Below the pieces are notes generated by a model. That model had not been told where the DNA came from. It worked only from the letters and a program-made list of their open reading frames with translations, and ran no database searches. Of a DNA stretch of 64,000 nt, positions 9,401-18,419 are shown piece after piece. Numbering within the stretch: the first letter of the stretch is position 1; every line of letters starts with the position of its first letter. This stretch comes from Burkholderia sp. L27(2015) (GTDB lineage: Bacteria; Pseudomonadota; Gammaproteobacteria; Burkholderiales; Burkholderiaceae): the NCBI RefSeq assembly GCF_009765705.1, contig NZ_LMUX01000009.1:62001-126000 (forward strand), given 5' to 3'. Position numbers and translations under genes: made by a program.

Positions 9401-9830
9401 GGGGGCGTTGCTTGCGCTGCGGCTTTTCCACGAGGATCTGGGCATCATCGCGGCGATCGGCATCATCTTGCTGATCGGCATTGTGAAGAAGAACGGCATC
9501 ATGCTGGTCGACTTTGCCCTCGACGCACAACGCACGCGTGGATTGAGCGCGGTCGAGGCAGTTTTCGAGGCGTCGCAACTGCGCTTCCGGCCGATCCTGA
9601 TGACCACGCTGTGCGCGCTTTTTGCCGGATTGCCGCTCGCCTTCGGCACGGGTATTGGTGCGGAATTGCGCCGGCCGCTCGGGATCGCGATGGTCGGCGG
9701 CCTGCTGCTGAGCCAGGCGCTGACCCTCTATACCACGCCGGTGATCTACGTTTTCTTCGATGCCCTAGCGAAGCGCTTCCGCCCACGCGGCGCGCGTTCG
9801 TTCGGACAGCAACCGGTCGATGAAACGTGA
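6450..9830 (+). CDS. RND multidrug efflux permease (MdtB-like) with Ser/Gly-rich insert
   Basis: Proton-driven inner-membrane exporter of 1126 residues, about 85 longer than its downstream partner. Typical HAE1 features are visible: N-terminal helix, porter-domain motif [22 protein letters not shown] in two parts, [14 protein letters not shown] in the fourth helix with the paired aspartates of proton relay, and [15 protein letters not shown] in the C-terminal half. The extra length is a low-complexity insert at about residues 776-870 (8776-9060), ending in a run of nearly pure Ser and Gly, between the second porter repeat and the sequence VPLGAF. The paralogue has a short loop there. The gene overlaps the flanking genes by 4 bp on each side. 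Confidence 0.93.
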   Translation: MSPSRLFIVRPVATALLMIAILVIGLASMPGLPISALPEADYPTIQVKTFYPGASPDVMASAVTAPLERQFGQVAGLSQMTSTSSDGSSVIVLQFALSLNIDVAEQEVQAAINAANSYLPTDLPTPPVYSKSNPADAPIITLALTSKAMPLSAIEDLVDTRLAPKISQLSGVGLVTISGGNKPAVRIQANPVALASYGLNLEDLRTALTSTTVNLAKGTFDGPAQAFQINANDQLLSAAGFRDVVVAYKNGAPVMLSDVARITDGIENAKLAAWKNDTPAILVNIQRQPGANTIAVVNEIEALLPKLKATLPASVETTVLTDRTTTIRASVKNVQFELLLTICLVILVIFVFLRSVAATLIPTVAVPLSLVGTLAVMHVLGYSINNLTMMAFTIATGFVVDDAIVMIENISRFLEKGMSPMEAALEGSRQIGFTIVSLTISLIAVLIPLLFMGEIVGRLFREFAVTLSVTVLISGVVSLTLTPMMSSRLLRHKPPEEQSRFYRWSEDRYNRIIAAYGRSLRWVLDHERATLLVVLATLILTVFQYIEIPKGFFPVQDSGIIQGVSQAPESISFEAMARKQQQLTAEILKDPAVASLSSFIGQDGINTTLNSGRVQINLKPYAERNVSAGEVIDRLQKRLGNVPGIRLFMQPVQDLTVDDRVSRTQYQYTLEDPDMAELNEWTGRVVAKLRTLPQLADVVTDQQNNGVSAALTFDRATASRLGITPDQIDSTLYDAFGQRQISTLYTQSNQYHVILEALPEFQSNPSQLNRIYIQGSTGSGSAGAAQSTSGRTSLSSVGTVSTLVASTAQSLSAATPATVLSPRSSSSGSSGSSNGSSGGSSGGSSSSSSSGSSGSSSGGSSNNSTSAPTPVPLGAFSHFVIHASPLSISHQGQFPVVTISFNVAPGASLGQAVTAIQKAQGEINMPASVQSSFQGTAAAYETFGGNEALLIFAALVAVYIVLGILYESFIHPVTILSTLPSAGVGALLALRLFHEDLGIIAAIGIILLIGIVKKNGIMLVDFALDAQRTRGLSAVEAVFEASQLRFRPILMTTLCALFAGLPLAFGTGIGAELRRPLGIAMVGGLLLSQALTLYTTPVIYVFFDALAKRFRPRGARSFGQQPVDET
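8926..9040 (+). repeat. Ser/Gly-codon low-complexity tract inside the RND permease
   Basis: Imperfect repeats of TCGTC, GGCTC and AGCGG triplet combinations encode about 40 residues that are almost all serine or glycine. Such tracts expand and contract by slippage, so the length probably varies among strains. Confidence 0.7.
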
Positions 9831-12800
9831 TCAATATCTCGTCGCCCTTCATCAAGCGTCCGGTGGCGACGACCCTGCTGGCGCTCGCCATTGTCATTGC
9901 GGGCGCTATTGCGTTCAAGCAGTTGCCGGTCGCTTCGCTCCCGCAAATAGACTTCGCGACCATCACGGTAGCCGCGCAGCTGCCGGGCGCCAGTCCCGAG
10001 GTCATGGCATCTTCCATTGCAACGCCGCTCGAGCGCCAGTTCGGTCACATTGCAGGGGTGACGCAGATGACGTCTTCGAGCACCCTGGGCGTGACATCGG
10101 TGACGCTGCAATTCGATCTCAGTCGTGACGTGGATGGCGCCGCCCGAGACGTGGAAGCGGCGATCAACGCGGCGCGCACGAACTTGCCGGCCAACTTGCC
10201 ATCCAACCCAACGTACAGGAAGATCAATTCGTCCATCGCGCCGATCATGATCCTGAACCTGACCTCGGATACGACCGACCGGGGCACGTTGTACGACATC
10301 GCTTCGTCTGTCATAGAGCAAAAAATCGCGCAGCTCCCAGGCGTGGGCCAGGTGCAGGTGGTGGGTAGCTCGCTGCCGGCTGTGCGTGTGGACCTTAATC
10401 CTACGCAGCTCAACAGCTATGGCATAGGTACGCAAAACGTGGCGCAGGCTTTGTCGGTGCAGAACTCGAACCGTCCCAAGGGGCAGTTCAGTGACGGCAT
10501 GACCACCGCGGACATCACGGCAAACGACCAGATTTCCAAAGCGAAGGATTTTGCGCCGGTGGTCGTGGGCACGAGCAACGGCCGGGTGATACACCTGAGC
10601 GATGTCGCGCACGTGTACGACTCGGTGCAAACGCTGCGCTCGGCGGGCTATGTGAACGGCAAGCCGTCGGTGATCTTGCTGGTTTTCCGGCTGCCGAACG
10701 CGAACGTGATCGAGACAGTGGACCGGATCAAGACGCAACTGCCGGCCATACGCGCGTCGCTTCCCGCAACCGATCACCTGCAATTGATGCTGGACACGAC
10801 CACCACGATCCGCTCCTCGGTCAACGACGTGGAACGCACGCTTGCGCTTTCGGTATTGCTGGTGATTGCGGTGGTGTTCGTGTTCCTTCGCAGCCCGGGC
10901 GCCACGCTGATTCCGGGCGTGGCGGTGGGGGTGTCGCTGATCGGCACGTTTGCTGTTATGTACCTGGCAGGTTATACGCTCGACAATCTATCGCTGATGG
11001 CGCTGACGGTATCGACTGGTTTTGTGGTCGACGATGCCATCGTGGTCATGGAGAACATCACGCGGCTGATCGAACAGGGCGTGCCGAGTTTTCGCGCCGC
11101 GCTGCGTGGGACTCAGGAAGTGGCGTTCACCGTCATTGCCATGAGCTTGTCGCTGATTGCGGTGTTCGTGCCCATTTTGTTTATGGGCGGGGTTCCGGGC
11201 CGCTTGTTCCATGAATTCGCGTACACGCTGGCTACGTCGGTCATCATCTCGATGGTGGTCTCGCTCACGGTTACTCCAGCCATGTGCGCATTCCTCCTCA
11301 AGCCGACCCGAGAAGAAGCGCATGGCCGGTTGTATCGGGTAAGCGAAGCCGGGTTCGACGCTATTCTTTCGGGTTACCGCACCACGCTCGGATGGGCTAT
11401 CAGGCATCCGCTGATCGTGGTCATGAGCCTGGTGTTGACGCTCGTGCTCAATGTGGTCCTCGCCGGAAAAGTGAACAAGGGGCTTTTTCCGCAACAAGAC
11501 ACGGGCACCATTTTCGGCGGCTTCCAGGGTTCGCAGGACGCTTCTTTCCAATCGATGAACCGGTCGTTGATGGCAATCCAGAGCGTGGCGCAGCAAGATC
11601 CGGCGGTCGAGAACGTAGCGGGGTTTACGGGCGGACAGGGTGGCGCGGGCGGTGGCGCGAGCAACTCGGGCTTCCTGTTCCTCACGCTCAAGCCCCGGGC
11701 CGAGCGGGATGTTACGGCCACTGAAGTCGTGGACAGGCTGCGTCCCAAACTTAACGCGCTCGCTGGGGCATCGACGTTTCTGCAAGCGGCGCAGGATATA
11801 GGCGTGGGCGGCCGGCAAAGCAACGCGCAGTATCAGTACCAGCTTTCGGCGGATACGGTCGATGCATTGAGCGTATGGGCTCCCACGCTCTATCACGAGA
11901 TGCAGAAGATGCCGCAGATCAAGGACGTCACGACCGATCAGCAGAACAGCGGCCTGCAGATACTGCTTAATTACGACCGGGTCTCGGCGGCGCGGTTCGG
12001 CATTACTCCCCAACTGATCGATAACGCGCTCTACTACGAGTTCGGCGAATCGCAGGTGTCGACCATTTATACGTCGCTCAATCAGTATTACGTGGTGATG
12101 GAAGCGAGCCCTCCGCTGTTGCGTTCGCCGTCTACGCTGAACTCGACTTACGTGCATGCGTCGGGCACCGGTGCTGTGCCGCTGAGTGCGTTTACTACCG
12201 CGAAGCCGTCGGTTTCGCCGCTGTCGGTCAACCACTCGTCGTTCTTTCCTTCGGTGACGATTTCCTTCAATCTCGCGCCCGGTGTGTCGCTGGGGCAGGC
12301 AACGGCGCTGATTACTCAGATGCAGCGGCGGCTTGGTACGCCCGCGAATATCGTGACGCAGTTCGCAGGGACCGCGCAAGCGTTCCAGAGCTCTCTGGCG
12401 AGCGAACCGTTTCTTGTGCTGGGTGCGATCCTCACTATTTATATCGTGTTGGGCGTACTTTATGAAAGCTTGATTCATCCGATCACCATTTTGACTACGC
12501 TGCCATCGGCGAGTGTCGGGGCGATGATCGCGTTGATCCTGTTCCATAGTGAACTCGATGTTATCTCGTTGATCGGTATCTTTTTGTTGATTGGAATCGT
12601 TAAGAAGAATGCGATTCTGATGATCGACTTTGCGTTGCAGGCGGAACGGCTCGAAGGCAAGAGCACTGAGGAAGCGATCTTTGAAGCTTGCATGATGCGG
12701 TTTCGGCCTATCTTGATGACGACCGTGGCTGCGGCGTTGGGCGCGTTGCCGCTCGCAATAGGACATGGTGCTGGGTCGGAGCTTAGGCGTCCGCTGGGTA

Positions 12801-12952
12801 TCGCGATTGTTGGCGGGTTGATCTTTAGCCAGATTCTTACGCTTTACACCACGCCCGTGATTTATCTTTATTTCGATCGGATGAGCCAGTGGTTCCATCG
12901 CTGGCGAGGGCGCAGGCGTGGCGTAGCTAGCCGATATCCGGCGCAACAGTAG
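9827..12952 (+). CDS. RND multidrug efflux permease (MdtC-like)
   Basis: Second HAE1-type permease in the same operon, 1041 residues, normal length. Recognisable parts are [20 protein letters not shown] in the porter domain, [14 protein letters not shown] with the proton-relay aspartates in helix four, [14 protein letters not shown], and [15 protein letters not shown] in the C-terminal half. It starts at GTG 9827, overlapping the previous stop by 4 bp. Two adjacent permeases served by one adaptor is the MdtABC/MuxABC layout, where the permeases form a mixed trimer, and the same is inferred here. The last 300 bp and the next gene use noticeably more GCG/TTG/GGG-type codons than the genes before them. 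Confidence 0.93.
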   Translation: MINISSPFIKRPVATTLLALAIVIAGAIAFKQLPVASLPQIDFATITVAAQLPGASPEVMASSIATPLERQFGHIAGVTQMTSSSTLGVTSVTLQFDLSRDVDGAARDVEAAINAARTNLPANLPSNPTYRKINSSIAPIMILNLTSDTTDRGTLYDIASSVIEQKIAQLPGVGQVQVVGSSLPAVRVDLNPTQLNSYGIGTQNVAQALSVQNSNRPKGQFSDGMTTADITANDQISKAKDFAPVVVGTSNGRVIHLSDVAHVYDSVQTLRSAGYVNGKPSVILLVFRLPNANVIETVDRIKTQLPAIRASLPATDHLQLMLDTTTTIRSSVNDVERTLALSVLLVIAVVFVFLRSPGATLIPGVAVGVSLIGTFAVMYLAGYTLDNLSLMALTVSTGFVVDDAIVVMENITRLIEQGVPSFRAALRGTQEVAFTVIAMSLSLIAVFVPILFMGGVPGRLFHEFAYTLATSVIISMVVSLTVTPAMCAFLLKPTREEAHGRLYRVSEAGFDAILSGYRTTLGWAIRHPLIVVMSLVLTLVLNVVLAGKVNKGLFPQQDTGTIFGGFQGSQDASFQSMNRSLMAIQSVAQQDPAVENVAGFTGGQGGAGGGASNSGFLFLTLKPRAERDVTATEVVDRLRPKLNALAGASTFLQAAQDIGVGGRQSNAQYQYQLSADTVDALSVWAPTLYHEMQKMPQIKDVTTDQQNSGLQILLNYDRVSAARFGITPQLIDNALYYEFGESQVSTIYTSLNQYYVVMEASPPLLRSPSTLNSTYVHASGTGAVPLSAFTTAKPSVSPLSVNHSSFFPSVTISFNLAPGVSLGQATALITQMQRRLGTPANIVTQFAGTAQAFQSSLASEPFLVLGAILTIYIVLGVLYESLIHPITILTTLPSASVGAMIALILFHSELDVISLIGIFLLIGIVKKNAILMIDFALQAERLEGKSTEEAIFEACMMRFRPILMTTVAAALGALPLAIGHGAGSELRRPLGIAIVGGLIFSQILTLYTTPVIYLYFDRMSQWFHRWRGRRRGVASRYPAQQ

Positions 12953-12996
12953 CTCATGGCTTTGTGGTTTTTATGACTTATATGGCACTGCACATC

Positions 12997-14529
12997 ATGA
13001 ACAAGCGAGTGGAATGGAACGGCGGCATCGCACGCTTCCGGTGCGGGGCCTCCGTGCTCTTGGCATTGATGCTGGCACAAGGCTGCACGGTGGGGCCGGC
13101 GTATGTTCGTCCTTCGGTTGCTACGCCCGCAACGTTCAAGGAGGCGGCGGTTGCGGTAGCGCCTGACGGAACGATCTGGGCGCCAGCGAGACCGCAAGAT
13201 GCTGCGCTGCGTGGAGCGTGGTGGAAGATCTATAAGGAGCCGGAACTCGATGCGCTTGAGGACCAGCTAAACAGCTCGAATCAAAATATAGCGCAGGCTT
13301 ATCAGAACTATATGGCGGCGAGGGCGCAGGTCAGCGCGGCGCGTGCGAGTTATGCGCCGACCGCGACGGTTCAACCGTCGTTCACTCGCTCTGGGTCACC
13401 GCTTGTGTCGAGCGGGGGCGCCACGAGCCTGTTTGGCTCCGCGACGTCGCTGGCTGGGCTCAGGACTACCAGCAATAACTACGACTTTCCGCTTGATGTT
13501 TCGTGGGAGCCGGATCTGTGGGGGCGTATACGCAATACGGTGAAGGAGTTTGCCAACGCCGCGCAGGTTAGCGCGGCGGATCTTGCTAACGAAAGACTTA
13601 GCCAGCAGGCGAGCCTTGCGCAGGATTACTTCCAGTTGCGCGGGCAGGATGAATTGATCGCGCTGAATGAGCGGACTATCGAGGCGTATAGGAAAAGTCT
13701 TCAGCTTACGCAGGTGCTGGGAAGGACGGGGATAGATAGCGCGCAGTCGGTGGCGCAAGCGCAGCTCAATCTGAAGACTGCGGAGGCGTCTGCTACTAAT
13801 CTTGGCATTGCGCGTGCTCAGTATGAACATGCGATTGCGTTGCTGGTTGGGCAGCCGGCTTCGTCGTTTTCGTTACCGGCGCGGCCGCTGACTACGGCTG
13901 TGCCGGTGATTCCGGTTGGTGTGCCGTCGGAGCTTTTGCAGCGGCGCCCGGATATTGCGGCGGCTGAGCGCACTATGTCTGAAGCTAATGCGTTGGTCGG
14001 GGTGGAGACGGCGGCGTTTTATCCGACTATTAGCATTTCGTTGTCCGCTGGCTTTGAAAGCCCGACGCTTGCAAACTGGTTTGCGTGGCCGGCGAGGTTT
14101 TTTTCTATCGGGCCGTCAGCGTCCGAAACGTTGTTCGATGGGGGATTGCGTACCGCGACGGTTGCGCAGTACAAGGCGCTATATGAGGGTGATGTGGCGG
14201 CGTATCGTCAGGCTGTGCTGACGGCTTTCCAGCAGACTGAGGATTATCTGGCCGCGCAACGGATTCTTGCTACGCAGTTAGAGCAGCAACGCGATGTGGT
14301 GGCCGCGGCTCAGCACTATTACGATCTTGCGGCGGTGCGCTATAGGACTGGCGTGGATACGTATCTGAACGTGTACGTGGCGCAGACTGCGCTGTTTTCT
14401 GACCAGCAATCCATGGTGACGCTGCGGGTCCAGCAGATGACCAGCAGCGTGCAGTTGATCGAAGCATTGGGGGGCGGGTGGGACGCGACTCAATTGCCGT
14501 TGGAAAAGGATGTGGCTTCCACGCGGTAA
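12997..14529 (+). CDS. RND outer-membrane channel lipoprotein (NodT/OprM family)
   Basis: Forms the outer-membrane exit duct of the pump. Starting at ATG 12997, the protein has a 28-residue leader ending in the lipobox LAQGC, so the cysteine should be lipidated, followed by TVGPAYVRPS, the classic start of mature NodT-type proteins. The body has two outer-membrane-efflux repeats with typical motifs DVSWEPDLWGRIRNTV and LLQRRPDIAAAERTMSEANA, plus long helices (AQDYFQLRGQDELIALNERT). ATG 12973 and GTG 12964 are alternative starts in the same frame and none has a clear ribosome-binding site. It ends the tetR-adaptor-RND-RND-channel operon, 44 bp after the second permease. Confidence 0.9.
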   Translation: MNKRVEWNGGIARFRCGASVLLALMLAQGCTVGPAYVRPSVATPATFKEAAVAVAPDGTIWAPARPQDAALRGAWWKIYKEPELDALEDQLNSSNQNIAQAYQNYMAARAQVSAARASYAPTATVQPSFTRSGSPLVSSGGATSLFGSATSLAGLRTTSNNYDFPLDVSWEPDLWGRIRNTVKEFANAAQVSAADLANERLSQQASLAQDYFQLRGQDELIALNERTIEAYRKSLQLTQVLGRTGIDSAQSVAQAQLNLKTAEASATNLGIARAQYEHAIALLVGQPASSFSLPARPLTTAVPVIPVGVPSELLQRRPDIAAAERTMSEANALVGVETAAFYPTISISLSAGFESPTLANWFAWPARFFSIGPSASETLFDGGLRTATVAQYKALYEGDVAAYRQAVLTAFQQTEDYLAAQRILATQLEQQRDVVAAAQHYYDLAAVRYRTGVDTYLNVYVAQTALFSDQQSMVTLRVQQMTSSVQLIEALGGGWDATQLPLEKDVASTR

Positions 14530-14561
14530 GGTGGAACATTGGGAGCTTAACGTCGCGCGAG

Positions 14562-14819
14562 TCACTGAACGGCAGGGGCTTCTTTGGTGATGGAGAGCTG
14601 TATGGCACCGCTCTTGACGCTTTCGCTGAGATCGTAGACCAATTGGCCTGCGGCGTCGGGGTGGAATTGGACTACCGTAGAAATGGCTGTGTGGCCTAGC
14701 TCCTGGTAGCAGAGGATTTCTAAGGCGCCGGCGGGTGTGGTACGGATATAGAGCGGGCCGTTGACGGGGATTTGGGTGGCGTGGGCGAAGTTTTCGGCGA
14801 AATCAAGTTGCTGGCTCAT
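14562..14819 (-). CDS. small conserved-type protein of unknown function
   Basis: 85-residue soluble protein (MSQQLDFAENFAHATQIPVNG...) that I do not recognise. No signal peptide, membrane segment or metal motif is visible. The composition, with alternating hydrophobic residues, looks like a compact beta-rich fold. It is transcribed divergently from the XRE regulator at 14910. The shared 90-bp gap carries strong palindromes, so the XRE protein may control it. A regulator plus a small partner could be a toxin-antitoxin-like pair, but nothing in the protein supports that directly. Confidence 0.6.
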   Translation of the reverse strand: MSQQLDFAENFAHATQIPVNGPLYIRTTPAGALEILCYQELGHTAISTVVQFHPDAAGQLVYDLSESVKSGAIQLSITKEAPAVQ

Positions 14820-14852
14820 GATGGCTGTCCTCTGGGTGTCGAGCTATTGTGT

Positions 14853-14882
14853 GCATATATTCTATATGCGTATATGGAATAT
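14853..14882. promoter_or_regulatory. overlapping operator palindromes between divergent genes
   Basis: Perfect dyad GCATATA (14853-14859), TTC, TATATGC (14863-14869). Overlapping it is a second dyad ATATTCTATAT (14857-14867), GCGT, ATATGGAATAT (14872-14882), matching at 10 of 11 positions. The sites fill the centre of the gap between the 85-aa gene and the XRE gene. They are the most AT-rich part of the local sequence and so probably overlap both promoters. Confidence 0.6.
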
Positions 14883-14909
14883 TAACACTCGGACCATAGA
14901 ATCCACAAC

Positions 14910-15173
14910 ATGGCCCACCCTCTACATGATCCCCGTTACCAAATCCTAGCCAAAGTGCTTGGCGACCTGCGCAAACAGCATGGTTTGCTGCAACAGGATG
15001 TCGCCGAAAAAATCGGTCGGCCACAGGCGTTCGTCTCGAAATACGAGAGCGGGGCCAGGCGCCTGGATCTTGTGGAATTTCTTGAGATCACGGTTGCGCT
15101 CGGCGCTGATCCGCTTGCGGTGATGAGGAAGTTTATTGCGGTGACGGATGTAGCGAAGACGTTGCCTCGGTAG
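14910..15173 (+). CDS. XRE-family helix-turn-helix regulator
   Basis: 87-residue single-domain protein. The HTH_3 core is plain: LRKQHGLLQQDVAEKIGRPQAFVSKYESG at about residues 20-48, followed by a conserved family tail (RRLDLVEFLEITVALGADP). It lacks any second domain. It probably binds the paired palindromes just upstream, controlling itself and the divergent 85-aa gene. It is the last backbone-like gene before the accessory island. Confidence 0.85.
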   Translation: MAHPLHDPRYQILAKVLGDLRKQHGLLQQDVAEKIGRPQAFVSKYESGARRLDLVEFLEITVALGADPLAVMRKFIAVTDVAKTLPR

Positions 15174-16568
15174 GGGCGAGGTTTGCGCTCTGACGCAGTC
15201 GAATTGGGCGCTTTGATGATCTGGTGTTGATTTTCAGCTTCGCCTGATTGCAATTTGGCCAACCCGAGTTGAAACACAGTGGAAGGGGCTCCTGCTCATT
15301 TCGACCGATCCTAACGGCCGAGCAGCCGTCGGCGGCATCCTTCGACGAATGTCCGCTTTCAGCGTGTCTGGAACATCCGAACGAGAAAATCCGCGCCGTC
15401 TGATGGCAGTCGGCTAATGCCGAAGGCGGATGTCGCTGTACGACACGCTTCGGACATTGAGAAGCTAGCATCACATCAACGGCGGCTTCGGGGGCCAAGG
15501 GTCGTCCCCAGTGACGCTCTACTTTGCCATGATAGTTTTGGTATGTTTACTACGTCGCGACTTCGAAGCTGGTCCGCCGCTCTGGACACATTAGACCCAG
15601 ACCAAAACCTGAGGGCTGGCTGAACATGAAGACCTTCGCCAAGTTTCAAATCAAGTGACTGATGGCAAAGTAGTAGCACGCCGAGGGGTTACCGACATAA
15701 CGCAATCGCGGGGTGCAATGTTTCGAGAAGCTGCGCATACCTCCTAAGGCCGAATCTCAAACATTTAGTATGGGACGACGGAAAAAATGTGAGCAATATC
15801 TGTGGCTGATCCAGCTCATGTCGTGACACAAAAAATGTGGCCATTTACAAGGATTTTCAAGATATCAACCTAAGTTTGATTGACAAGGGGTGAGTTATGA
15901 CGCCGCTGATAAAAAGGCGAGTGCGATGATCGCCAAGAAATACCATCATCCGTGATGAACTTCTTGTAGGAACTTGTCGATGCTGGCGAGGGTATCTGAC
16001 GAAATTCACCATCCGTAGACGTCAGTCAAGTATCTGCCTCGCTTAGCGCTTTGGACAAGTGCATGAGTGGAACAGTTATCATAATGTGGAGGGCTCGTGA
16101 TAGCGAATAAAGTGTAGGTTTAACCGATATCGTTCCGCCGTCGAGCCTAGAACTGAGATGGCCGCGACCGACCGATTGAATCCGTGCATCAAGGAGACGT
16201 TTAGTGCCCCGCACCTTAGGTGTTTCGAGTGTCCGACGAAATGAAATTTGATGGGTCATCCGTCGCGACACAATTGGCCGTGATCGCTACAGGACTTCCG
16301 TGCCAGAGCGATAAAAAAGGTCGTAAGATAGAGGCGGTTACTATCGACACCATAACGTCGAACAAGCTGGATTTTTTATTCAATTTGTAGCATCAACATC
16401 GAATTCCCGGTTCCAGTGAAATAACTATATTGGATGGGCTCGTAGAGCTCTTCTAGGGCTCAAAACTCCTCAATCTAAAGCTTTGGCTCGGGCATAAATG
16501 TATTTAGGGGGGACCTCACTGAAAAGAGTGTTCGCGTTTCCAATCCTGCGTCACAAGATCCCATTCCC
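15174..16568. other. 1.4-kb gene-poor stretch at the island's left edge
   Basis: No open frame here has credible codon use or a recognisable product. Frames of 60-120 codons exist on both strands but are arginine- and serine-rich or lack a ribosome-binding site. Visible structure: an inverted repeat CTACTTTGCCAT (15519-15530) / ATGGCAAAGTAG (15662-15673), and falling GC content after about 15.7 kb. It reads as decayed insertion DNA plus the upstream region of the 16569 gene. Confidence 0.5.
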
Positions 16569-17849
16569 ATGGATGAGAAGAAAACACTGGTTGTAGGGTC
16601 TCTGCGGCACGATCATGCGACAGCGGTGCTATGGCCGAATTTGACCTCTGTGAACGTCTTAGACTTCGACACTGTGGTTCTTTTTTTGCCAAGCCTAGAC
16701 AGTAAGACGATTTCTAATATCGGAAGACAGACGCTATTTGAGTTGCAGCATACCTTTTCGCATTTTTTGAAATCGGACGGCGAACTTGTCGTTCTGGGAG
16801 CCCCGCCCCTTTCTAATGACGCCAACGAAGATGCGCAATGGTTATGGTGTCCGGTGCCAATCGTGTCGTTGGCCCAAAAAGGCGACACGATCGAGAAAAT
16901 CAGCGACGATTTTGATGGGCTCCTCAGCCGACTCAAGTCATGGGACTGTGTGTATCGATTGCATCCGAATAACCCCGGTCAAGTTTTGGCGATGATCTTG
17001 TCACAAGGGCTTGCACAACTGGCGTTTGAGTACCGACCATACGCGTTGAATCGTGCGAAGGGGATATTGGCCGCGCAATACACGTATTACACGCCAATCC
17101 GGGGCGAACGGCACGATTGGCCCGGGTCGGTAACAGTATTACCGCACTTTCCAAATGACGAACCGCATTTGATCGTCGCGACGACGTTGGTGGATCTTTT
17201 AGGTAAACCTCAATCGGAGAGCGCCCCGGACTGGCTATCATCTATTTCGATGGCGTCAGTGTCCCCGATCGATGCGCGTCTAGCCAGACTTCGGCAAGAG
17301 ATAGCCACACTCGGTACTCAAGTCGAGCAGCAACTAGCCGAGAAAGCAAAAATGGAGCGCTTTAAGCGGTTGCTACACGTTTCGAGCTTCGAACTTGAAG
17401 AGCTGGTAGCCGAGTGCCTAACGCTTCTGGGTGCGACGATCAAGCCGGCACGCTATTCTCAAGAAGAGTTTGTCATGGAGGTGGATGACGCTGTGTTCCT
17501 GGCAGAATGTAAGGGCGTCTCGAAGAGCATCTCTCTGCAGCATCTTCGGCAAGTTCAGGACTACGTGCTCAAGTATGAGGAAGACGAGCTCACGCCCGGG
17601 AAGGGAATTCTGTTCGGAAATGCTTGGCGTGACCTGCCGCCGTGTGAGAGGGACACAAAAGACAAGCCCGTATTTCCCGCCAATGTTATAGAGAGGGCGA
17701 AGCAATTTGGGGTGTCTTTAGTGTCAACCATTGATCTGTTCCAAGCCTTCTCCCGGTTTCTAAACCATGAAGTGTCCGCTGCAGCAATACTCACCCGGAT
17801 AACAAGCGCGAACGGCATTGCGGACCTCAGTGACTTCGACATTGGCTAG
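16569..17849 (+). CDS. PD-(D/E)XK nuclease-like protein, unknown system
   Basis: Protein of 426 residues that I do not recognise as a whole. The N-terminal 200 residues (VLDFDTVVLFLPSLDS..., FLKSDGELVVLGAP) look like a soluble alpha/beta domain. A short coiled coil follows near residues 238-262 (RLARLRQEIATLGTQVEQQL). The C-terminal part, from about 275, reads FELEELVAECLTLLGA then EVDDAVFLAECKGVSKSI, which fits the E...D-x(n)-E-x-K active-site pattern of Mrr/NERD-like restriction-endonuclease folds (D and ECK visible). A DNA-directed nuclease role in defence is inferred from this and the island context. The start is the first canonical ATG, although the open frame extends to about 16480 and no good ribosome-binding site is seen. 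GC is lower than in the backbone. Confidence 0.6.
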   Translation: MDEKKTLVVGSLRHDHATAVLWPNLTSVNVLDFDTVVLFLPSLDSKTISNIGRQTLFELQHTFSHFLKSDGELVVLGAPPLSNDANEDAQWLWCPVPIVSLAQKGDTIEKISDDFDGLLSRLKSWDCVYRLHPNNPGQVLAMILSQGLAQLAFEYRPYALNRAKGILAAQYTYYTPIRGERHDWPGSVTVLPHFPNDEPHLIVATTLVDLLGKPQSESAPDWLSSISMASVSPIDARLARLRQEIATLGTQVEQQLAEKAKMERFKRLLHVSSFELEELVAECLTLLGATIKPARYSQEEFVMEVDDAVFLAECKGVSKSISLQHLRQVQDYVLKYEEDELTPGKGILFGNAWRDLPPCERDTKDKPVFPANVIERAKQFGVSLVSTIDLFQAFSRFLNHEVSAAAILTRITSANGIADLSDFDIG

Positions 17850-17883
17850 AAGGCCGCTCCGTCCGAACCAGCACATTGATTCG

Positions 17884-17899
17884 TCTGCTAGCTAGCAGA
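17884..17899. repeat. perfect 16-bp palindrome after the nuclease-like gene
   Basis: TCTGCTAGCTAGCAGA, a perfect palindrome 35 bp past the stop at 17849. It could form a small hairpin but no T-run follows, so a terminator role is weak. Confidence 0.4.
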
Positions 17900-18018
17900 T
17901 CACAAGCAGATACACTCGCTCAACACGACATGAGGTTTCACAAAACGCGGTAAGCAGCGCGCTTATCCGTGCACAATCCCCTATTGCAATCCATTCGCGA
18001 CGATCAGCGCTTCCGGGG

Positions 18019-18042
18019 GGCGGCTACGTCAATGTAGCCGCC
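18019..18042. repeat. GC-rich hairpin
   Basis: GGCGGCTAC (18019-18027), loop GTCAAT, GTAGCCGCC (18034-18042): perfect 9-bp stem. There is no T-run. It lies just before the FtsK-gamma-like remnant and may be a transcript-processing or terminator-like hairpin. Confidence 0.45.
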
Positions 18043-18053
18043 TAGGCATCAAC

Positions 18054-18260
18054 ATGCCCGGCACCGCCTGCTCGCCGCGTCTGCCGGACAAGGCTAAGGC
18101 CATCGTCATTGCTGAGCAAAGGGCTTCAATTTCGGTGCTTCAGCGACGCATGTCCCTGGACGGCGAGCCCGCGGGCAGCGTGATGGCCAGTCTTTAGGCT
18201 TTTGGAGTCACGCTTTCGGTCAGGGATGGTCTGCGAGACCTGATGCCGACATATCAGATC
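18054..18260 (+). pseudogene. FtsK gamma-domain-like remnant
   Basis: The frame from ATG 18054 contains KAKAIVIAEQRASISVLQRR (residues 13-32) and reaches a TAG at 18195-18197. Beyond the stop, the same frame continues AFGVTLSVRDGLRDL. FtsK gamma domains have this plan: ...V.....RASIS.LQR.L.IGY..A..L...LE..G.V. Here the second helix is damaged (MSLDGEPAGSVMASL) and broken by the stop exactly where the LE-x-x-G turn should be. Orphan gamma-like winged helices are common on Burkholderia mobile elements. Read as a decayed copy. Identification rests on about 20 residues. Confidence 0.45.
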
Positions 18261-18419
18261 TCGTCTACACGGAAACACGTTCGCATCACTTGGAAGGAAT
18301 TCGAGACCACCCGTTTCTTCTGGCCCGCCTTTGAGGATATTTCATGGCAACGTTTGGACGCTGCGCGGATCAGTGACCCTGCACGGCTAGTCGCGAGGCA
18401 TCGCCGTACCGACTTTTGG

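Noticed and set aside
10988-12946. 652-codon open frame antisense to the second RND permease
   Set aside because: Arg/His/Gln-rich shadow of a GC-rich gene with strong family motifs on the other strand.
15133-15498. 121-codon minus-strand frame
   Set aside because: Overlaps the XRE 3' end, has no ribosome-binding site, and shows Ser/Arg/Cys-rich composition typical of non-coding frames.
16026-16271. 81-codon minus-strand frame
   Set aside because: No ribosome-binding site, no motif and a basic biased composition. It lies in the gene-free stretch.
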